Below are positions 17,410-25,759 of a stretch of DNA of 64,000 bases, piece by piece. The position numbers were made by a program, and so were the translations under genes. Source of the DNA: Arcobacter acticola (GTDB lineage: Bacteria > Campylobacterota > Campylobacteria > Campylobacterales > Arcobacteraceae); the NCBI RefSeq assembly GCF_013177675.1, contig NZ_CP042652.1, positions 2,232,001-2,296,000 on the forward strand. Reading direction: 5' to 3'. Under the pieces are notes generated by a model that searched no databases, was not told the DNA's origin, and saw only the letters and a list, made by a program, of their open reading frames with translations. Each line of letters opens with the position of its first letter. The stretch's first letter is position 1.

Positions 17410-18603
17410 TTAAAGAATATTGTTAAATAGGATTGTCATACCCCAACCAAAATATATTACCATCCATAAAACCATAATAGCTAATGTATAATTTCCTAGT
17501 TTTGTTACAGCTACATCTTTTGAGCCATCAAAAATACCTTGATTTTTACCAACTTTCCACGCCATTGTTAATAACCAAGCAACTCCAACTCCTCCAAGAA
17601 CTACGAATGTAAGTAAAAATAATATAATACTTGGTAACTCAAGATTAACTGGATATTCGTAAATGCTATATCCTAATTTTGCCATAATATCAAATCTAAT
17701 AAGCTCTCTCATACCTGAGATTAATAAAGCCACCACAACCAATACTATTGTTGTAATATAACTATTACTATTTTTTGCAACCATCAATAATAATACAACT
17801 ACACCTACAATAATCGCAAGAGATAATGGATTAAATAAATAACCTATTTGAAGCATCCAAGCAACAAAACAAAGTGCACTTATGATTAATCCAATAACAC
17901 CCAGTTTAGTTCCAAGTGAAGCTGTGTATTTTATAAAATCAGGACTAAAATCTTCTCTTGTACTTAGAAATCTACTATAGTTTTGTAAAAAAATTCCAAC
18001 AACTGGAATAGCTAAACTTACCATAAATGCTAATCTTACAATATTCATATTAAATGTCCAACCGCTGTTATCAACAACACCATTTGGAGCATACATATTC
18101 ATCCACTCATTTGGCATAATAGAAGTAACTGCAAAGTTATGCATTAATATTCCGGCAAATACTAAAATTAAAAATGAAATAATACCAATAAGTTTTCCTC
18201 CACCTTCATTTTTTTTGTTTGCATAATAATACCAATAATACATACTGTAACCAACAACAAGTGTATAGATAAATATAAAAATCCACATACCTGATAATGT
18301 ATTGGCTACATACCAGTTTGGATCATAAATAACTTGAGTAAACAAAAGTGGGGCAACACCTAAAACAATCAAAATAGATATACTAATCTTTCCAGTTTGA
18401 AGTAAATGTGGTGTTAAAATTTTCCAATTTGAATCACTTTTTTGTTTAAAAGTTCCAAAAATAGATAAGCCCATTGAACCAAGTGCTAATAAAACAAAAG
18501 CTGCATGTAATGCCCATGTTAAAACATAAAGTGCTTGAAATACAACTGGATAGAAAGGAACCCCTGCTGGGTCTCTTAGTGCTAATAATACTGATGCGTC
18601 CAT
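17410..18603 (-). CDS. Second membrane subunit of a cytochrome bd-like oxidase, 397 aa
   Basis: Integral membrane protein with about ten hydrophobic segments, 10 bp downstream of the CydA-like heme c gene. The first helix, LTWALHAAFVLLALGSMGL, has a histidine in a position comparable to the CydA first-helix ligand. The region around VLGVAPLLFTQVIY and NTLSGMWIFIFIYTLVV aligns by eye with the CydA-like partner, but lacks its paired glutamates. It therefore looks like a degenerate CydA-type paralogue occupying the place of CydB, rather than a classical CydB. Its function is presumably to form a heterodimer with the heme-bearing subunit. Confidence 0.7.
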   Translation of the reverse strand: MDASVLLALRDPAGVPFYPVVFQALYVLTWALHAAFVLLALGSMGLSIFGTFKQKSDSNWKILTPHLLQTGKISISILIVLGVAPLLFTQVIYDPNWYVANTLSGMWIFIFIYTLVVGYSMYYWYYYANKKNEGGGKLIGIISFLILVFAGILMHNFAVTSIMPNEWMNMYAPNGVVDNSGWTFNMNIVRLAFMVSLAIPVVGIFLQNYSRFLSTREDFSPDFIKYTASLGTKLGVIGLIISALCFVAWMLQIGYLFNPLSLAIIVGVVVLLLMVAKNSNSYITTIVLVVVALLISGMRELIRFDIMAKLGYSIYEYPVNLELPSIILFLLTFVVLGGVGVAWLLTMAWKVGKNQGIFDGSKDVAVTKLGNYTLAIMVLWMVIYFGWGMTILFNNIL

Positions 18604-18612
18604 AATTCCTCC

Positions 18613-19950
18613 TTAATATTTCAATGACGCGATATATTCTGCAATCGCATCATATTCGTGTTCTGGTAGTTGAAGTGACGGCATATATGGCATTCCACCA
18701 CTTCCAATAGCATATAATATTGATTTAATTGCATCTTTATCCATACTTGCAAGTCTATCTTTAAGAGGTCTATATTTACCTGTTTTTTCCAAAGAGTGAC
18801 AATTTGAACATGCCATCCTTGTTAAAAGTTTCCCTGCTTCAAGTTTATTTTCTTCAGTTATTACTTTCAAATTTTCAGGAACAAATGGATTAACTTGTAA
18901 AAGACCTTTTTGCGCAATGATAGGTAATTCATTTTTAATATTTTTTCCAGGAACATCACGACTGATAATTTGATTTGAATAGATATATTGACCAGCAACA
19001 TAAGGTTTTCTCATGGATTCTCTAAGTTTCTCACCTGGCCAAATTCCTCCAATTAAGATAACTAAAACCATTACACCAGCTAATGGAGTAGATATAAATT
19101 GTGGTTTGAAAATAGCTATTAAGAAGTAGAGTGAGAAAACAGCAGTAAGAATAATTCTATTTTGAATTACTTCTGCTTTTGTTATATTAAATACTGCATG
19201 TGCATTATCAGGTAATGTTCCCATATACCACATAAAAAAGAATATAACTAAAAATCCACCTAACATACTGATATAACCCATTTTTTTAGTTAACTCTTTT
19301 GCAAGTTCTAATTTTGTTTTCTTCATGGCACTTGAAATTACCATTCCAATAACACCTGAAAGCATAATCATAAAACCAATTCTTAAGAACATGTGAGGGA
19401 AAGTATTCGTACCAAAGAAAGCATCACTTGCACTTCCTGTTGTATAGTAAGCTTGTGTTCCTGGCCACATCATAAAGCTAATAATCCCAATAATAAGTGC
19501 CAATGTACCAACAGAGGCTAATGCGAAAGAAAATGTCAGTTTTAAATGGGTTTTTTTATCAATTTTATCAATGAAATATACAAGAACAAATACCCCAATA
19601 ACTTCATAAACAAAAAATACCCACTCAGTTGCCCATACCCACACAAAGTTATGAATAAGTGCGCTAATACCCCTAGGACTTGCAGCTGTAGCTGTATACC
19701 AAATACCTGGGCCTGTTATTGAACCGATTACATATGAAAAAATCAGTAAGAACATACCGTATTTTTTCATATACGGATATAAATCACTTCTGTCTTCTTT
19801 ATACGCTTTATACGCTAAAAATGCAAAAAGCATCGCAGCACCAACAGAAGTATGTGACGCTAAAATATGAATAGTACCAGTCATACCCATCATCCAAGCA
19901 CTTCCATATTCTGGAAAATAAAACAATGGGAATTGTCCTATAATATCCAT
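18613..19950 (-). CDS. CydA-like oxidase subunit fused to a C-terminal cytochrome c domain, 445 aa
   Basis: The membrane part (residues 1-330) has the CydA layout: His residues in the first helix (GTIHILASHTSVGAAM), a GSITGPGIWY turn, and two glutamates spaced as in the heme b595 site (ATEWVFFVYEVIGVF). The quinol-binding Q-loop of classical CydA is not recognisable. The C-terminal 80 residues form a monoheme cytochrome c domain with CSNCH (about residue 383) and a Met ligand in GGMPYMPSL (about 422). A c-heme suggests electron input from, or output to, soluble cytochrome c rather than quinol alone. Known bd-superfamily members with a heme c tail exist; the physiological acceptor is not known here. 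Confidence 0.82.
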   Translation of the reverse strand: MDIIGQFPLFYFPEYGSAWMMGMTGTIHILASHTSVGAAMLFAFLAYKAYKEDRSDLYPYMKKYGMFLLIFSYVIGSITGPGIWYTATAASPRGISALIHNFVWVWATEWVFFVYEVIGVFVLVYFIDKIDKKTHLKLTFSFALASVGTLALIIGIISFMMWPGTQAYYTTGSASDAFFGTNTFPHMFLRIGFMIMLSGVIGMVISSAMKKTKLELAKELTKKMGYISMLGGFLVIFFFMWYMGTLPDNAHAVFNITKAEVIQNRIILTAVFSLYFLIAIFKPQFISTPLAGVMVLVILIGGIWPGEKLRESMRKPYVAGQYIYSNQIISRDVPGKNIKNELPIIAQKGLLQVNPFVPENLKVITEENKLEAGKLLTRMACSNCHSLEKTGKYRPLKDRLASMDKDAIKSILYAIGSGGMPYMPSLQLPEHEYDAIAEYIASLKY

Positions 19951-20108
19951 GAAGTCTCCTTTTTTAAATTAGAATGTGCAATTACAGCTAAAATAACAGA
20001 ACCATCAAAAGTTCTTCCATAAGATACAAAATTATGTATAATTGCATTTATTGCCATTAACACTCTTTGAACTATGAAAAACATTTCAAATATGGGGTAA
20101 TTAAACAT
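19938..20108 (-). CDS. Small protein preceding the bd-like oxidase, 56 aa
   Basis: An open frame with a very strong ribosome-binding site (AGGGAGGATTTGGGT before ATG) starts 158 bp upstream of the oxidase gene and overlaps its start by 13 bp. The product, beginning MFNYPIFEMFFIVQRVLMAI, has a hydrophobic amphipathic N-terminal half (residues 5-28) and a second hydrophobic patch (SVILAVIAH). The position and coupling suggest a small accessory subunit, comparable in concept to CydX of classical bd oxidases, or a translational leader. No homology to CydX is apparent. Confidence 0.55.
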   Translation of the reverse strand: MFNYPIFEMFFIVQRVLMAINAIIHNFVSYGRTFDGSVILAVIAHSNLKKETSWIL

Positions 20109-20203
20109 ACCCAAATCCTCCCTATATAATTTTTTGCTTTATGCAGAAAGCTATTTTAATGCTATGTTTGTTAATTGTTCGTTTGTATTTTGTTAATAAA
20201 TTG

Positions 20204-20872
20204 TTAATTAATAATATCTATTTTGTAACCATTAGATTTATGAGAAGTAATTAAATCATTTCCTAATAATTGTCTAATTTTGTGAATATGAAAACGAATT
20301 ACTCCATTTTTAGAGTTTGTATTTGCAGGGTAAACACCATTTTCAAGATTTTCAGAAGATACATAAAAACCTCTATATTTTAATAAGTAAGTAAGAATTA
20401 AAAGAGCTTTTTCACCTAAATTAATTTCATTCTTATTTATCAAAACTTTTTTATTAAATATCTCATATTTAATATTGTTTTTTAATGAAATGGAATCCGT
20501 ATAAACCTTGAATTGTCTTCGTATAAGTGCTTTAACGCGTAGGATAATCTCTTCTTCATCTATATTTCTGATAATACATTCATCACAACCAGATAAAAAA
20601 GAGGGTTTAATAATATCAGGAATAGAAGTAATCACCATTTTCATAGTCATATCTTTGTATTCATTTAATAATTGAATTAATTGAAATCTCGGAAGTGATT
20701 TTTCATTAATATCTATTAAATATAAATCATATAAATTATTATAAACTCGTTCTAAAAATTCATTATTATTTTTACAAATATCAATATTAAAATCATTTTT
20801 TCTTAAAATTTCTATAATCTGGGAAATTGAATTATCTGTACTTTCTAAAACTAAAATTTTTAATGCTTTCAA
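20204..20872 (-). CDS. OmpR-type response regulator (orphan), 222 aa
   Basis: The receiver domain (residues 1-118) is divergent but keeps the phospho-acceptor region (LYDLYLIDINEKSLPRF) and the KMVITSIPD strand. The C-terminal winged helix contains LGEKALLILTYLLKYRG and the recognition-helix segment NGVIRFHIHKIRQLLG, ending SNGYKIDIIN. The TTG at 20872 is preferred as start because GGAG lies 7 bp upstream; an upstream in-frame TTG at 20893 has no ribosome-binding site. The acidic pocket is weakly conserved (ESTD in place of EDD), so phosphorylation is uncertain. It is adjacent to and upstream of the bd-like oxidase operon on the same strand, and may regulate it. No kinase gene is adjacent. 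Confidence 0.8.
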   Translation of the reverse strand: MKALKILVLESTDNSISQIIEILRKNDFNIDICKNNNEFLERVYNNLYDLYLIDINEKSLPRFQLIQLLNEYKDMTMKMVITSIPDIIKPSFLSGCDECIIRNIDEEEIILRVKALIRRQFKVYTDSISLKNNIKYEIFNKKVLINKNEINLGEKALLILTYLLKYRGFYVSSENLENGVYPANTNSKNGVIRFHIHKIRQLLGNDLITSHKSNGYKIDIIN

Positions 20873-20974
20873 CAATATTCTCCAATTCAACAATGGGATT
20901 AATTTTAAAATAAATCTATTAATTATCTGTTAGTTAAACAGTGTATAATTATCAAAATTAAAGAAAGAAAAATT

Positions 20975-21529
20975 GTGATTACACAAGCAAAAAAACAAAA
21001 TAATATGAATCTTGCAATTTTAATCCATAATGCAATACACGATATTGCAAATACCCTAACGGGTGAAGGTGAAAAAGATAAAATATTACAAACTTTAAAT
21101 TTATATATTTCAATGGATATAAATAGATTAAGTTACAACAATATTTGGACTTATGAAATAGAAAATGAAATAGCAGGACTAATCTTAGCTTATGATTCAA
21201 ACAGAGTAAAAAAGCTTGATGGTGCTATTTTAGAGTATCTAAAAACGAAAAATATCTTTTTAGAATCATTTGATAAAGAGTGTTTTGAAGATGAATTTTA
21301 CATAGACACAGTAAGTGTTTTTGGAAAATTCCAAGGAAGAGGAATTGCAAAAGAATTATTTGCATTTATTGAAAATAAAGCCAAAGAAGAAGGCTTTGAA
21401 AAAGTATCTCTTTTAGTTGATTTTGAAAATCTAAAAGCTCTAAAACTCTATGAAAAAATAGGTTTTGAAAAAAACTGTATATTAGAAGTATCAAAACATA
21501 ATTATCATCATATGATAAAAATGCTTTGA
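20975..21529 (+). CDS. GNAT-family N-acetyltransferase, 184 aa
   Basis: Acetyl-CoA-dependent acyltransferase fold. The signature is in the second half: FYIDTVSVFGKFQGRGIAKEL (motif A with Q-x-x-G-x-G/A), then KVSLLVDFENLKALKLYEKIGF (motif B). The start is GTG with AAAGAAAG upstream. The N-terminal third (residues 1-60) is helical. It is monocistronic and divergent from the orphan response regulator. Substrate unknown. Confidence 0.88.
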   Translation: MITQAKKQNNMNLAILIHNAIHDIANTLTGEGEKDKILQTLNLYISMDINRLSYNNIWTYEIENEIAGLILAYDSNRVKKLDGAILEYLKTKNIFLESFDKECFEDEFYIDTVSVFGKFQGRGIAKELFAFIENKAKEEGFEKVSLLVDFENLKALKLYEKIGFEKNCILEVSKHNYHHMIKML

Positions 21530-21548
21530 TAAAAAATTTAAATCTAAT

Positions 21549-23024
21549 TTAAAAACTACTTGAATTTAATAAAAGTAACAATCCTAATATAAACATAAAA
21601 ATTGGTGCTACAATTTCTAAAATATTTTTGATTCTATTTGATTTTGAAGATACTTTCCCCAAAGAAACTCCCAAAAACGATGAAGCAAAAATAATCACTG
21701 CCATCCCAAGACTTATAGCAATACTAGCAAGTAAAACTGAAAAATATGTTTTCAATAAAAAAGCATAAACAAACAGTAAAACAGTTCCAGGGCATGGAAT
21801 AATTCCAGCTGTTAATACAAAAATTATATTTTGTTTTCTTTTTAATTTATTATCAAATATTGGTTTATTAGAACTTGTTTTTACAAAATTTATATTTGAT
21901 GCATTTATAGAGAAATTTGTCTTTTTTAAATCCACATTACAAGCACAACATGAAGATGATTTTCTACTTAGTTTTCTATATAAAATGTATAAAGCTAAAA
22001 GCATAATAACCAAAGCAGAAAATGAAGTAACATAAGAAATAGAATCTTCCATAAATTTATTTAAAACACTTTCCAATACAAATACAGAAACCAATACTAA
22101 AATCAACGCTCCTATAATATGAACAAAAGCCGTTCCAAGAGATACCATAAATGCTTCAAAATATGAACTTTTTTGAGCAGAAAAATATGAAAAGGCTAAT
22201 GCTTTTCCATGACCTGGTCCTAAAGCGTGTAAAACTCCATACAAAAAAGAAGCAATTAAAAGAAAAAATAGTGCATAATTATCTTCACCTTTTTCAATAT
22301 CTACCAAATATTTTTTCATATTGTAAGTAAATTTATCCAATAAATTTTCATTTTTTACTGTTTCTTCTACAATATTCTTTTCTTGTTTTTTTTCTATATT
22401 TTTTATTTGTTCATTAATTAGTTTTTCTTCTACTATCTCTTTTTTATCATCTTCTTCAAATATAGGTAAAGAGCTATCATTTATAGTAAAAGAAACATCA
22501 TTTATATTTGTTTTTTTGGTGATTTTATAAGGAATATTAAGTAACTGTTTTTTTTCATCAAAAATTATAAAAAAATAGTTTTCATTGTCAAAGATATGAA
22601 TATTTAAAATATTTTTATCATAAAGTTTATAATTTAAATCAATATTATATTCAAAACTTAAAACCGAATCTTTAAAAATCATTTTATAATTTTTTACTTC
22701 AAAAGGATTTGATTTTTCATTTATTTGTTTGTCATAAGAGATTTTAGTCAAGAAATTTTTAGGTTTTAAATATGCGATTAAGGCATCTTCAATCAGTTTT
22801 AACTCTTTGTCATTAAAACTAGTATCCAAATCTAAATCATATAGTTGTAAAAGCTCTTTTGTAAACTCTGAAGCAAAACTCCAATTAATCTTTAAGGTTT
22901 TGATATGTGTTTTATCAGCTTTTATAGATGTTGTAACGTGGGTTTTTGGTGTATATACAGAACATAAAGAGCATCCAAAAACAATGCTCTTTAAAAATAA
23001 TAATATTAATAAAAATCTTATCAT
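21549..23024 (-). CDS. NicO-family metal permease with N-terminal DUF1007-like domain, 491 aa
   Basis: A signal-like N-terminus (FGCSLCSVYTPKTHV, two cysteines just after the hydrophobic stretch) is followed by an extracytoplasmic domain of about 200 residues of the kind found with nickel/cobalt transporters (FNDKELKLIEDALIAYLKPKNF). Residues 190-230 are a charged linker. The C-terminal 250 residues form a six- to seven-helix NicO/RcnA-type permease with the signature LGPGHGKALAFSYF, a cysteine cluster (SSCCACNV) in a cytoplasmic loop, and AGIIPCPGTVLLF. Its ATG overlaps the end of znuA by 4 bp. With a Zur-like operator in front of the operon, a role in zinc handling is more likely than in nickel, but direction of transport is not certain. 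Confidence 0.82.
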   Translation of the reverse strand: MIRFLLILLFLKSIVFGCSLCSVYTPKTHVTTSIKADKTHIKTLKINWSFASEFTKELLQLYDLDLDTSFNDKELKLIEDALIAYLKPKNFLTKISYDKQINEKSNPFEVKNYKMIFKDSVLSFEYNIDLNYKLYDKNILNIHIFDNENYFFIIFDEKKQLLNIPYKITKKTNINDVSFTINDSSLPIFEEDDKKEIVEEKLINEQIKNIEKKQEKNIVEETVKNENLLDKFTYNMKKYLVDIEKGEDNYALFFLLIASFLYGVLHALGPGHGKALAFSYFSAQKSSYFEAFMVSLGTAFVHIIGALILVLVSVFVLESVLNKFMEDSISYVTSFSALVIMLLALYILYRKLSRKSSSCCACNVDLKKTNFSINASNINFVKTSSNKPIFDNKLKRKQNIIFVLTAGIIPCPGTVLLFVYAFLLKTYFSVLLASIAISLGMAVIIFASSFLGVSLGKVSSKSNRIKNILEIVAPIFMFILGLLLLLNSSSF

Positions 23025-23905
23025 TTACTATAACTATTTGCTATTTCTTTCGCACTTAAAAGTAAACTTTCATTCCATTTTTCATTCAAAGGATCAATTG
23101 ATATAACAGATGCTCCAATATTTTTCGATATTGTTTTTGCACTTTTTTGTGAAAATTGAGCAGATACAAAAACAATTTTTATATCATGTTTTTTTGCATC
23201 TTTTATAAGTTCTACCAATTCATTTGGTTTTGGCTCTTTTCCTTCAACTTCAACTGCAATTTGCTCTAAATTATATCTTTTTGCAAAATATCCCCAAGAT
23301 GGATGAAATACCATAAAAGCTCTATTTTCATAAGGTGCTAAAATAGTTTTTACTTGAGTATCTAAATTATCCAACTCTTTTAAAAACTCTTCATAGTTAG
23401 CTTTATAAAATTCACTGTTTTTTGAATCAATTTTAATAATAGCCTCATAAATATTTTTAGCTTGAACTTTTACTAAAATAGGATCTAACCAAATATGTGG
23501 ATCTAAAGCTTCATCTTCATGCTCATTTTCGTGTTCATGATTTGTATGAATTTCTTCTTCATCATGATGCCCATGTTTAGCCATTGCAAGTTTTTCTATT
23601 CCAATAGTTGTATCTACAAAAGTAGTGTTTTTTGCTGATAATTTGAACTTATCTAACCAAACTTTTTCAAATGAAACCCCAATATAAAAATAAATCTTAG
23701 AATTAACCAATGATTTCATTTGAGATGATTTTGGTTCATAAATATGTGGAGATGCACCTGGCAGGACCATTACATTTACATCAAATTTATCTTTTACTAT
23801 TTTTTCAACAAAATATTTTTGAGGTAAAATACTTACACTTAATTCAGCCTTTGATGCATTTAATACTGTAAACATTGCTATAAATAAAAATAATATTTTT
23901 TTCAA
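23021..23905 (-). CDS. znuA: Zinc-binding periplasmic lipoprotein-like ABC component ZnuA, 294 aa
   Basis: A class A-I metal-binding protein. It has a signal peptide (MKKILFLFIAMFTVLNA), the metal-ligand region VLPGASPHIYEPKSSQM, a histidine- and acid-rich loop (HGHHDEEEIHTNHEHENEHED, about 120-140) and DPHIWLDPILV, then FHPSWGYFAKRY and an aspartate-bearing end. The His-rich loop is typical of ZnuA rather than of manganese homologues. The TTG at 23905 is the likely start (AAAGGATAAA upstream); an upstream in-frame TTG at 23932 would place an operator inside the gene. It is followed by a NicO-family permease instead of the usual ZnuB and ZnuC. Confidence 0.88.
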   Translation of the reverse strand: MKKILFLFIAMFTVLNASKAELSVSILPQKYFVEKIVKDKFDVNVMVLPGASPHIYEPKSSQMKSLVNSKIYFYIGVSFEKVWLDKFKLSAKNTTFVDTTIGIEKLAMAKHGHHDEEEIHTNHEHENEHEDEALDPHIWLDPILVKVQAKNIYEAIIKIDSKNSEFYKANYEEFLKELDNLDTQVKTILAPYENRAFMVFHPSWGYFAKRYNLEQIAVEVEGKEPKPNELVELIKDAKKHDIKIVFVSAQFSQKSAKTISKNIGASVISIDPLNEKWNESLLLSAKEIANSYSK

Positions 23906-23928
23906 TATTTTATCCTTTTGTTTTCTTT

Positions 23929-23941
23929 GCAACTTAGTTGC
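23929..23941. promoter_or_regulatory. Candidate Zur/Fur-type operator 1
   Basis: GCAACT-T-AGTTGC is a perfect inverted repeat, 24 bp upstream of the znuA start. A near-identical copy occurs 33 bp further on. Both lie between the znuA operon and the divergent Fur-family regulator gene. Confidence 0.65.
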
Positions 23942-23973
23942 GATTTGGAATTTTAATTAATTTTTTCTTTAAT

Positions 23974-23986
23974 GCAACTTAGTTGT
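23974..23986. promoter_or_regulatory. Candidate Zur/Fur-type operator 2
   Basis: GCAACT-T-AGTTGT is the second copy of the palindrome, one base from perfect, 39 bp before the start of the Fur-family regulator. The two copies are spaced 45 bp centre to centre, suggesting autoregulation and co-control of both divergent units. Confidence 0.6.
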
Positions 23987-24024
23987 AAAAGTAAGTTTAA
24001 AAATAAATTGATATAATATTACCC

Positions 24025-24411
24025 ATGAATGAAATAAATAACTTAAACAATATTACAAATATCAAATTAACAAGTGCGAGAAAATCAATTTTGGAACTTT
24101 TGATAAATTCAAATAAACCTTTATCATATGAAGATATGAAAGATAATATTTCTATGGACAAGGCAACTTTTTATAGAAACATAACAATTTTTGAAGAAGA
24201 ATCTGTTATTAGTTCTTTTGAATCAAATGATAAAAAAAGATATTTTGAAATTTCAAAAACTCCCCATTCACACTTTATTTGTTCAAGCTGTTCAAAAATA
24301 GAGTGTATTCATAAAAAGATTGATTTTAATCTGCCTGAATATAAAATTGAAAATATAATTATAAAAGGTATTTGTAAATATTGTTTAAATAAAAAGGAAG
24401 AAAATGCTTAA
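24025..24411 (+). CDS. Fur-family metalloregulator, probably Zur-like, 128 aa
   Basis: The N-terminal winged helix (LTSARKSILELLINSNKPLSYEDM, then MDKATFYRNITIFEEESVI) matches the Fur fold, and the C-terminal dimerisation/metal domain has the HSHFICSSCSKIECI pattern: a regulatory histidine pair followed by the first CxxC, with a second CxxC in GICKYCLNK. It is divergent from znuA, and both promoters carry a shared palindrome, so a zinc-responsive role is likely. It overlaps nhaA by 8 bp. Confidence 0.85.
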   Translation: MNEINNLNNITNIKLTSARKSILELLINSNKPLSYEDMKDNISMDKATFYRNITIFEEESVISSFESNDKKRYFEISKTPHSHFICSSCSKIECIHKKIDFNLPEYKIENIIIKGICKYCLNKKEENA

Positions 24412-25684
24412 AAAGTTTTTAATGATCGAAGACTTTATCTCAAAAGAAGCTCTAAGTGGGATACTACTATTTATAGCTACCGTTGCTGCTGTAATTGTTG
24501 CAAACTCTAGTTGGGGACAAGCTTATTATGATTTATGGCATATGCCATTAGGAATGACTCTTGGTGAAAAATCTATATCAATGAGTTTAACATATTGGAT
24601 TGATGATGGACTTATGGCTTTGTTTTTTCTTATGGTTGGTCTTGAAATCAAAAGAGAAATGGTAATTGGTGAACTTTCATCAGTAGCAAAAGCATCTTTT
24701 CCTATTATTGCAGCTATTGGAGGAATGGTAGTTCCAGCACTTATTTATGTAGCTTTAAATACTGATAATCCATTAGGATTTGGTATTCCAATGGCCACAG
24801 ATATTGCTTTTGCCCTTGGTATTTTAATGTTACTAGGAACTCGTGTTAATCCAGCACTTAAACTATTTTTAGTAGCTCTTGCAGTTGTTGATGACTTAGG
24901 AGCTGTTTTAGTAGTTGCTACTGTTTATACAAGTGAAATAAAAGCTGAATACTTTTTACACGCAGGTGTTACATATGCTCTAATTTGGTTATTAAACTAT
25001 ATGGGTGTTAAAAAGATTTTACCTTACTTAATTTTAGGTGTTTTTTTATGGATATTTATTCATGAAATAGGAATTCACGCAACAATCGCTGGAGTTTTAT
25101 TAGCTTTTGCAATTCCTATTAGTTCTAAAATTGATGAGGATAAGTTTATTGAAAAAACAAGAGAATCACTTGATGAGTTTGAAAAACATAGAGATCCAAT
25201 TCCTGTTTTAAATCATCATCAAATAGATGCACTTGAAGGTATGGCTTATGGATATGATAAGGTTCAAAATCCATTAGTAAGACTTGAACATAATCTTCAT
25301 GGTTTATCTGCATTTTTTATTATGCCTTTATTTGCTTTTTCAAATGCAGGTGTTATTATTGATTTTTCTACAATAGATGCAAACTTAATGATTGTGTTAG
25401 GAGTTGTTTTAGGACTATTAATAGGAAAACCTGTTGGTATTTTTGGATTTACTTACTTGGCTACAAAAATCGGTCTTATCAAAAAACCAGATGATATTTC
25501 TTGGTATGATGTAATTGCAGTTGGATTCTTAGGTGGTATTGGATTTACTATGTCAATTTTTATTACACATTTAGCATTTAGTGATGAAACAATAATTGCA
25601 GCTGTTAAACTTGGAGTTTTTGCAGCTTCATTCATTGCAGCTCTTATTGGTGTAATGCTTATTATGATGAAGAAAAAAGCGTAA
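24404..25684 (+). CDS. nhaA: Na+/H+ antiporter NhaA, 426 aa
   Basis: About twelve transmembrane helices. The family core is visible: YWIDDGLMALFFLMVGLEIK, MATDIAFALGILMLLG, then LAVVDDLGAVLVVA holding the two ion-binding aspartates, and IATIAGV-type helix (IHATIAGVLLAFAIP). The length is slightly above the Escherichia coli protein. It exchanges sodium for protons and supports salt and pH tolerance. It overlaps the Fur-family gene by 8 bp (AAGGAAGAAA ribosome-binding site inside that gene), an odd pairing that implies partial co-transcription with zinc control. Confidence 0.95.
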   Translation: MLKKFLMIEDFISKEALSGILLFIATVAAVIVANSSWGQAYYDLWHMPLGMTLGEKSISMSLTYWIDDGLMALFFLMVGLEIKREMVIGELSSVAKASFPIIAAIGGMVVPALIYVALNTDNPLGFGIPMATDIAFALGILMLLGTRVNPALKLFLVALAVVDDLGAVLVVATVYTSEIKAEYFLHAGVTYALIWLLNYMGVKKILPYLILGVFLWIFIHEIGIHATIAGVLLAFAIPISSKIDEDKFIEKTRESLDEFEKHRDPIPVLNHHQIDALEGMAYGYDKVQNPLVRLEHNLHGLSAFFIMPLFAFSNAGVIIDFSTIDANLMIVLGVVLGLLIGKPVGIFGFTYLATKIGLIKKPDDISWYDVIAVGFLGGIGFTMSIFITHLAFSDETIIAAVKLGVFAASFIAALIGVMLIMMKKKA

Positions 25685-25701
25685 ATACGCTTTTTCTTCA
25701 A
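25671..25701. terminator. Rho-independent terminator after nhaA
   Basis: GAAAAAAGCG-TAAATA-CGCTTTTTC forms a hairpin that includes the nhaA stop codon, ending in a T-rich arm. Confidence 0.65.
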
Positions 25702-25759
25702 CTTTTAAAATAGCAATTTTATTCTATTTCTTATAATAATTATTTTGATATAATTCCCA

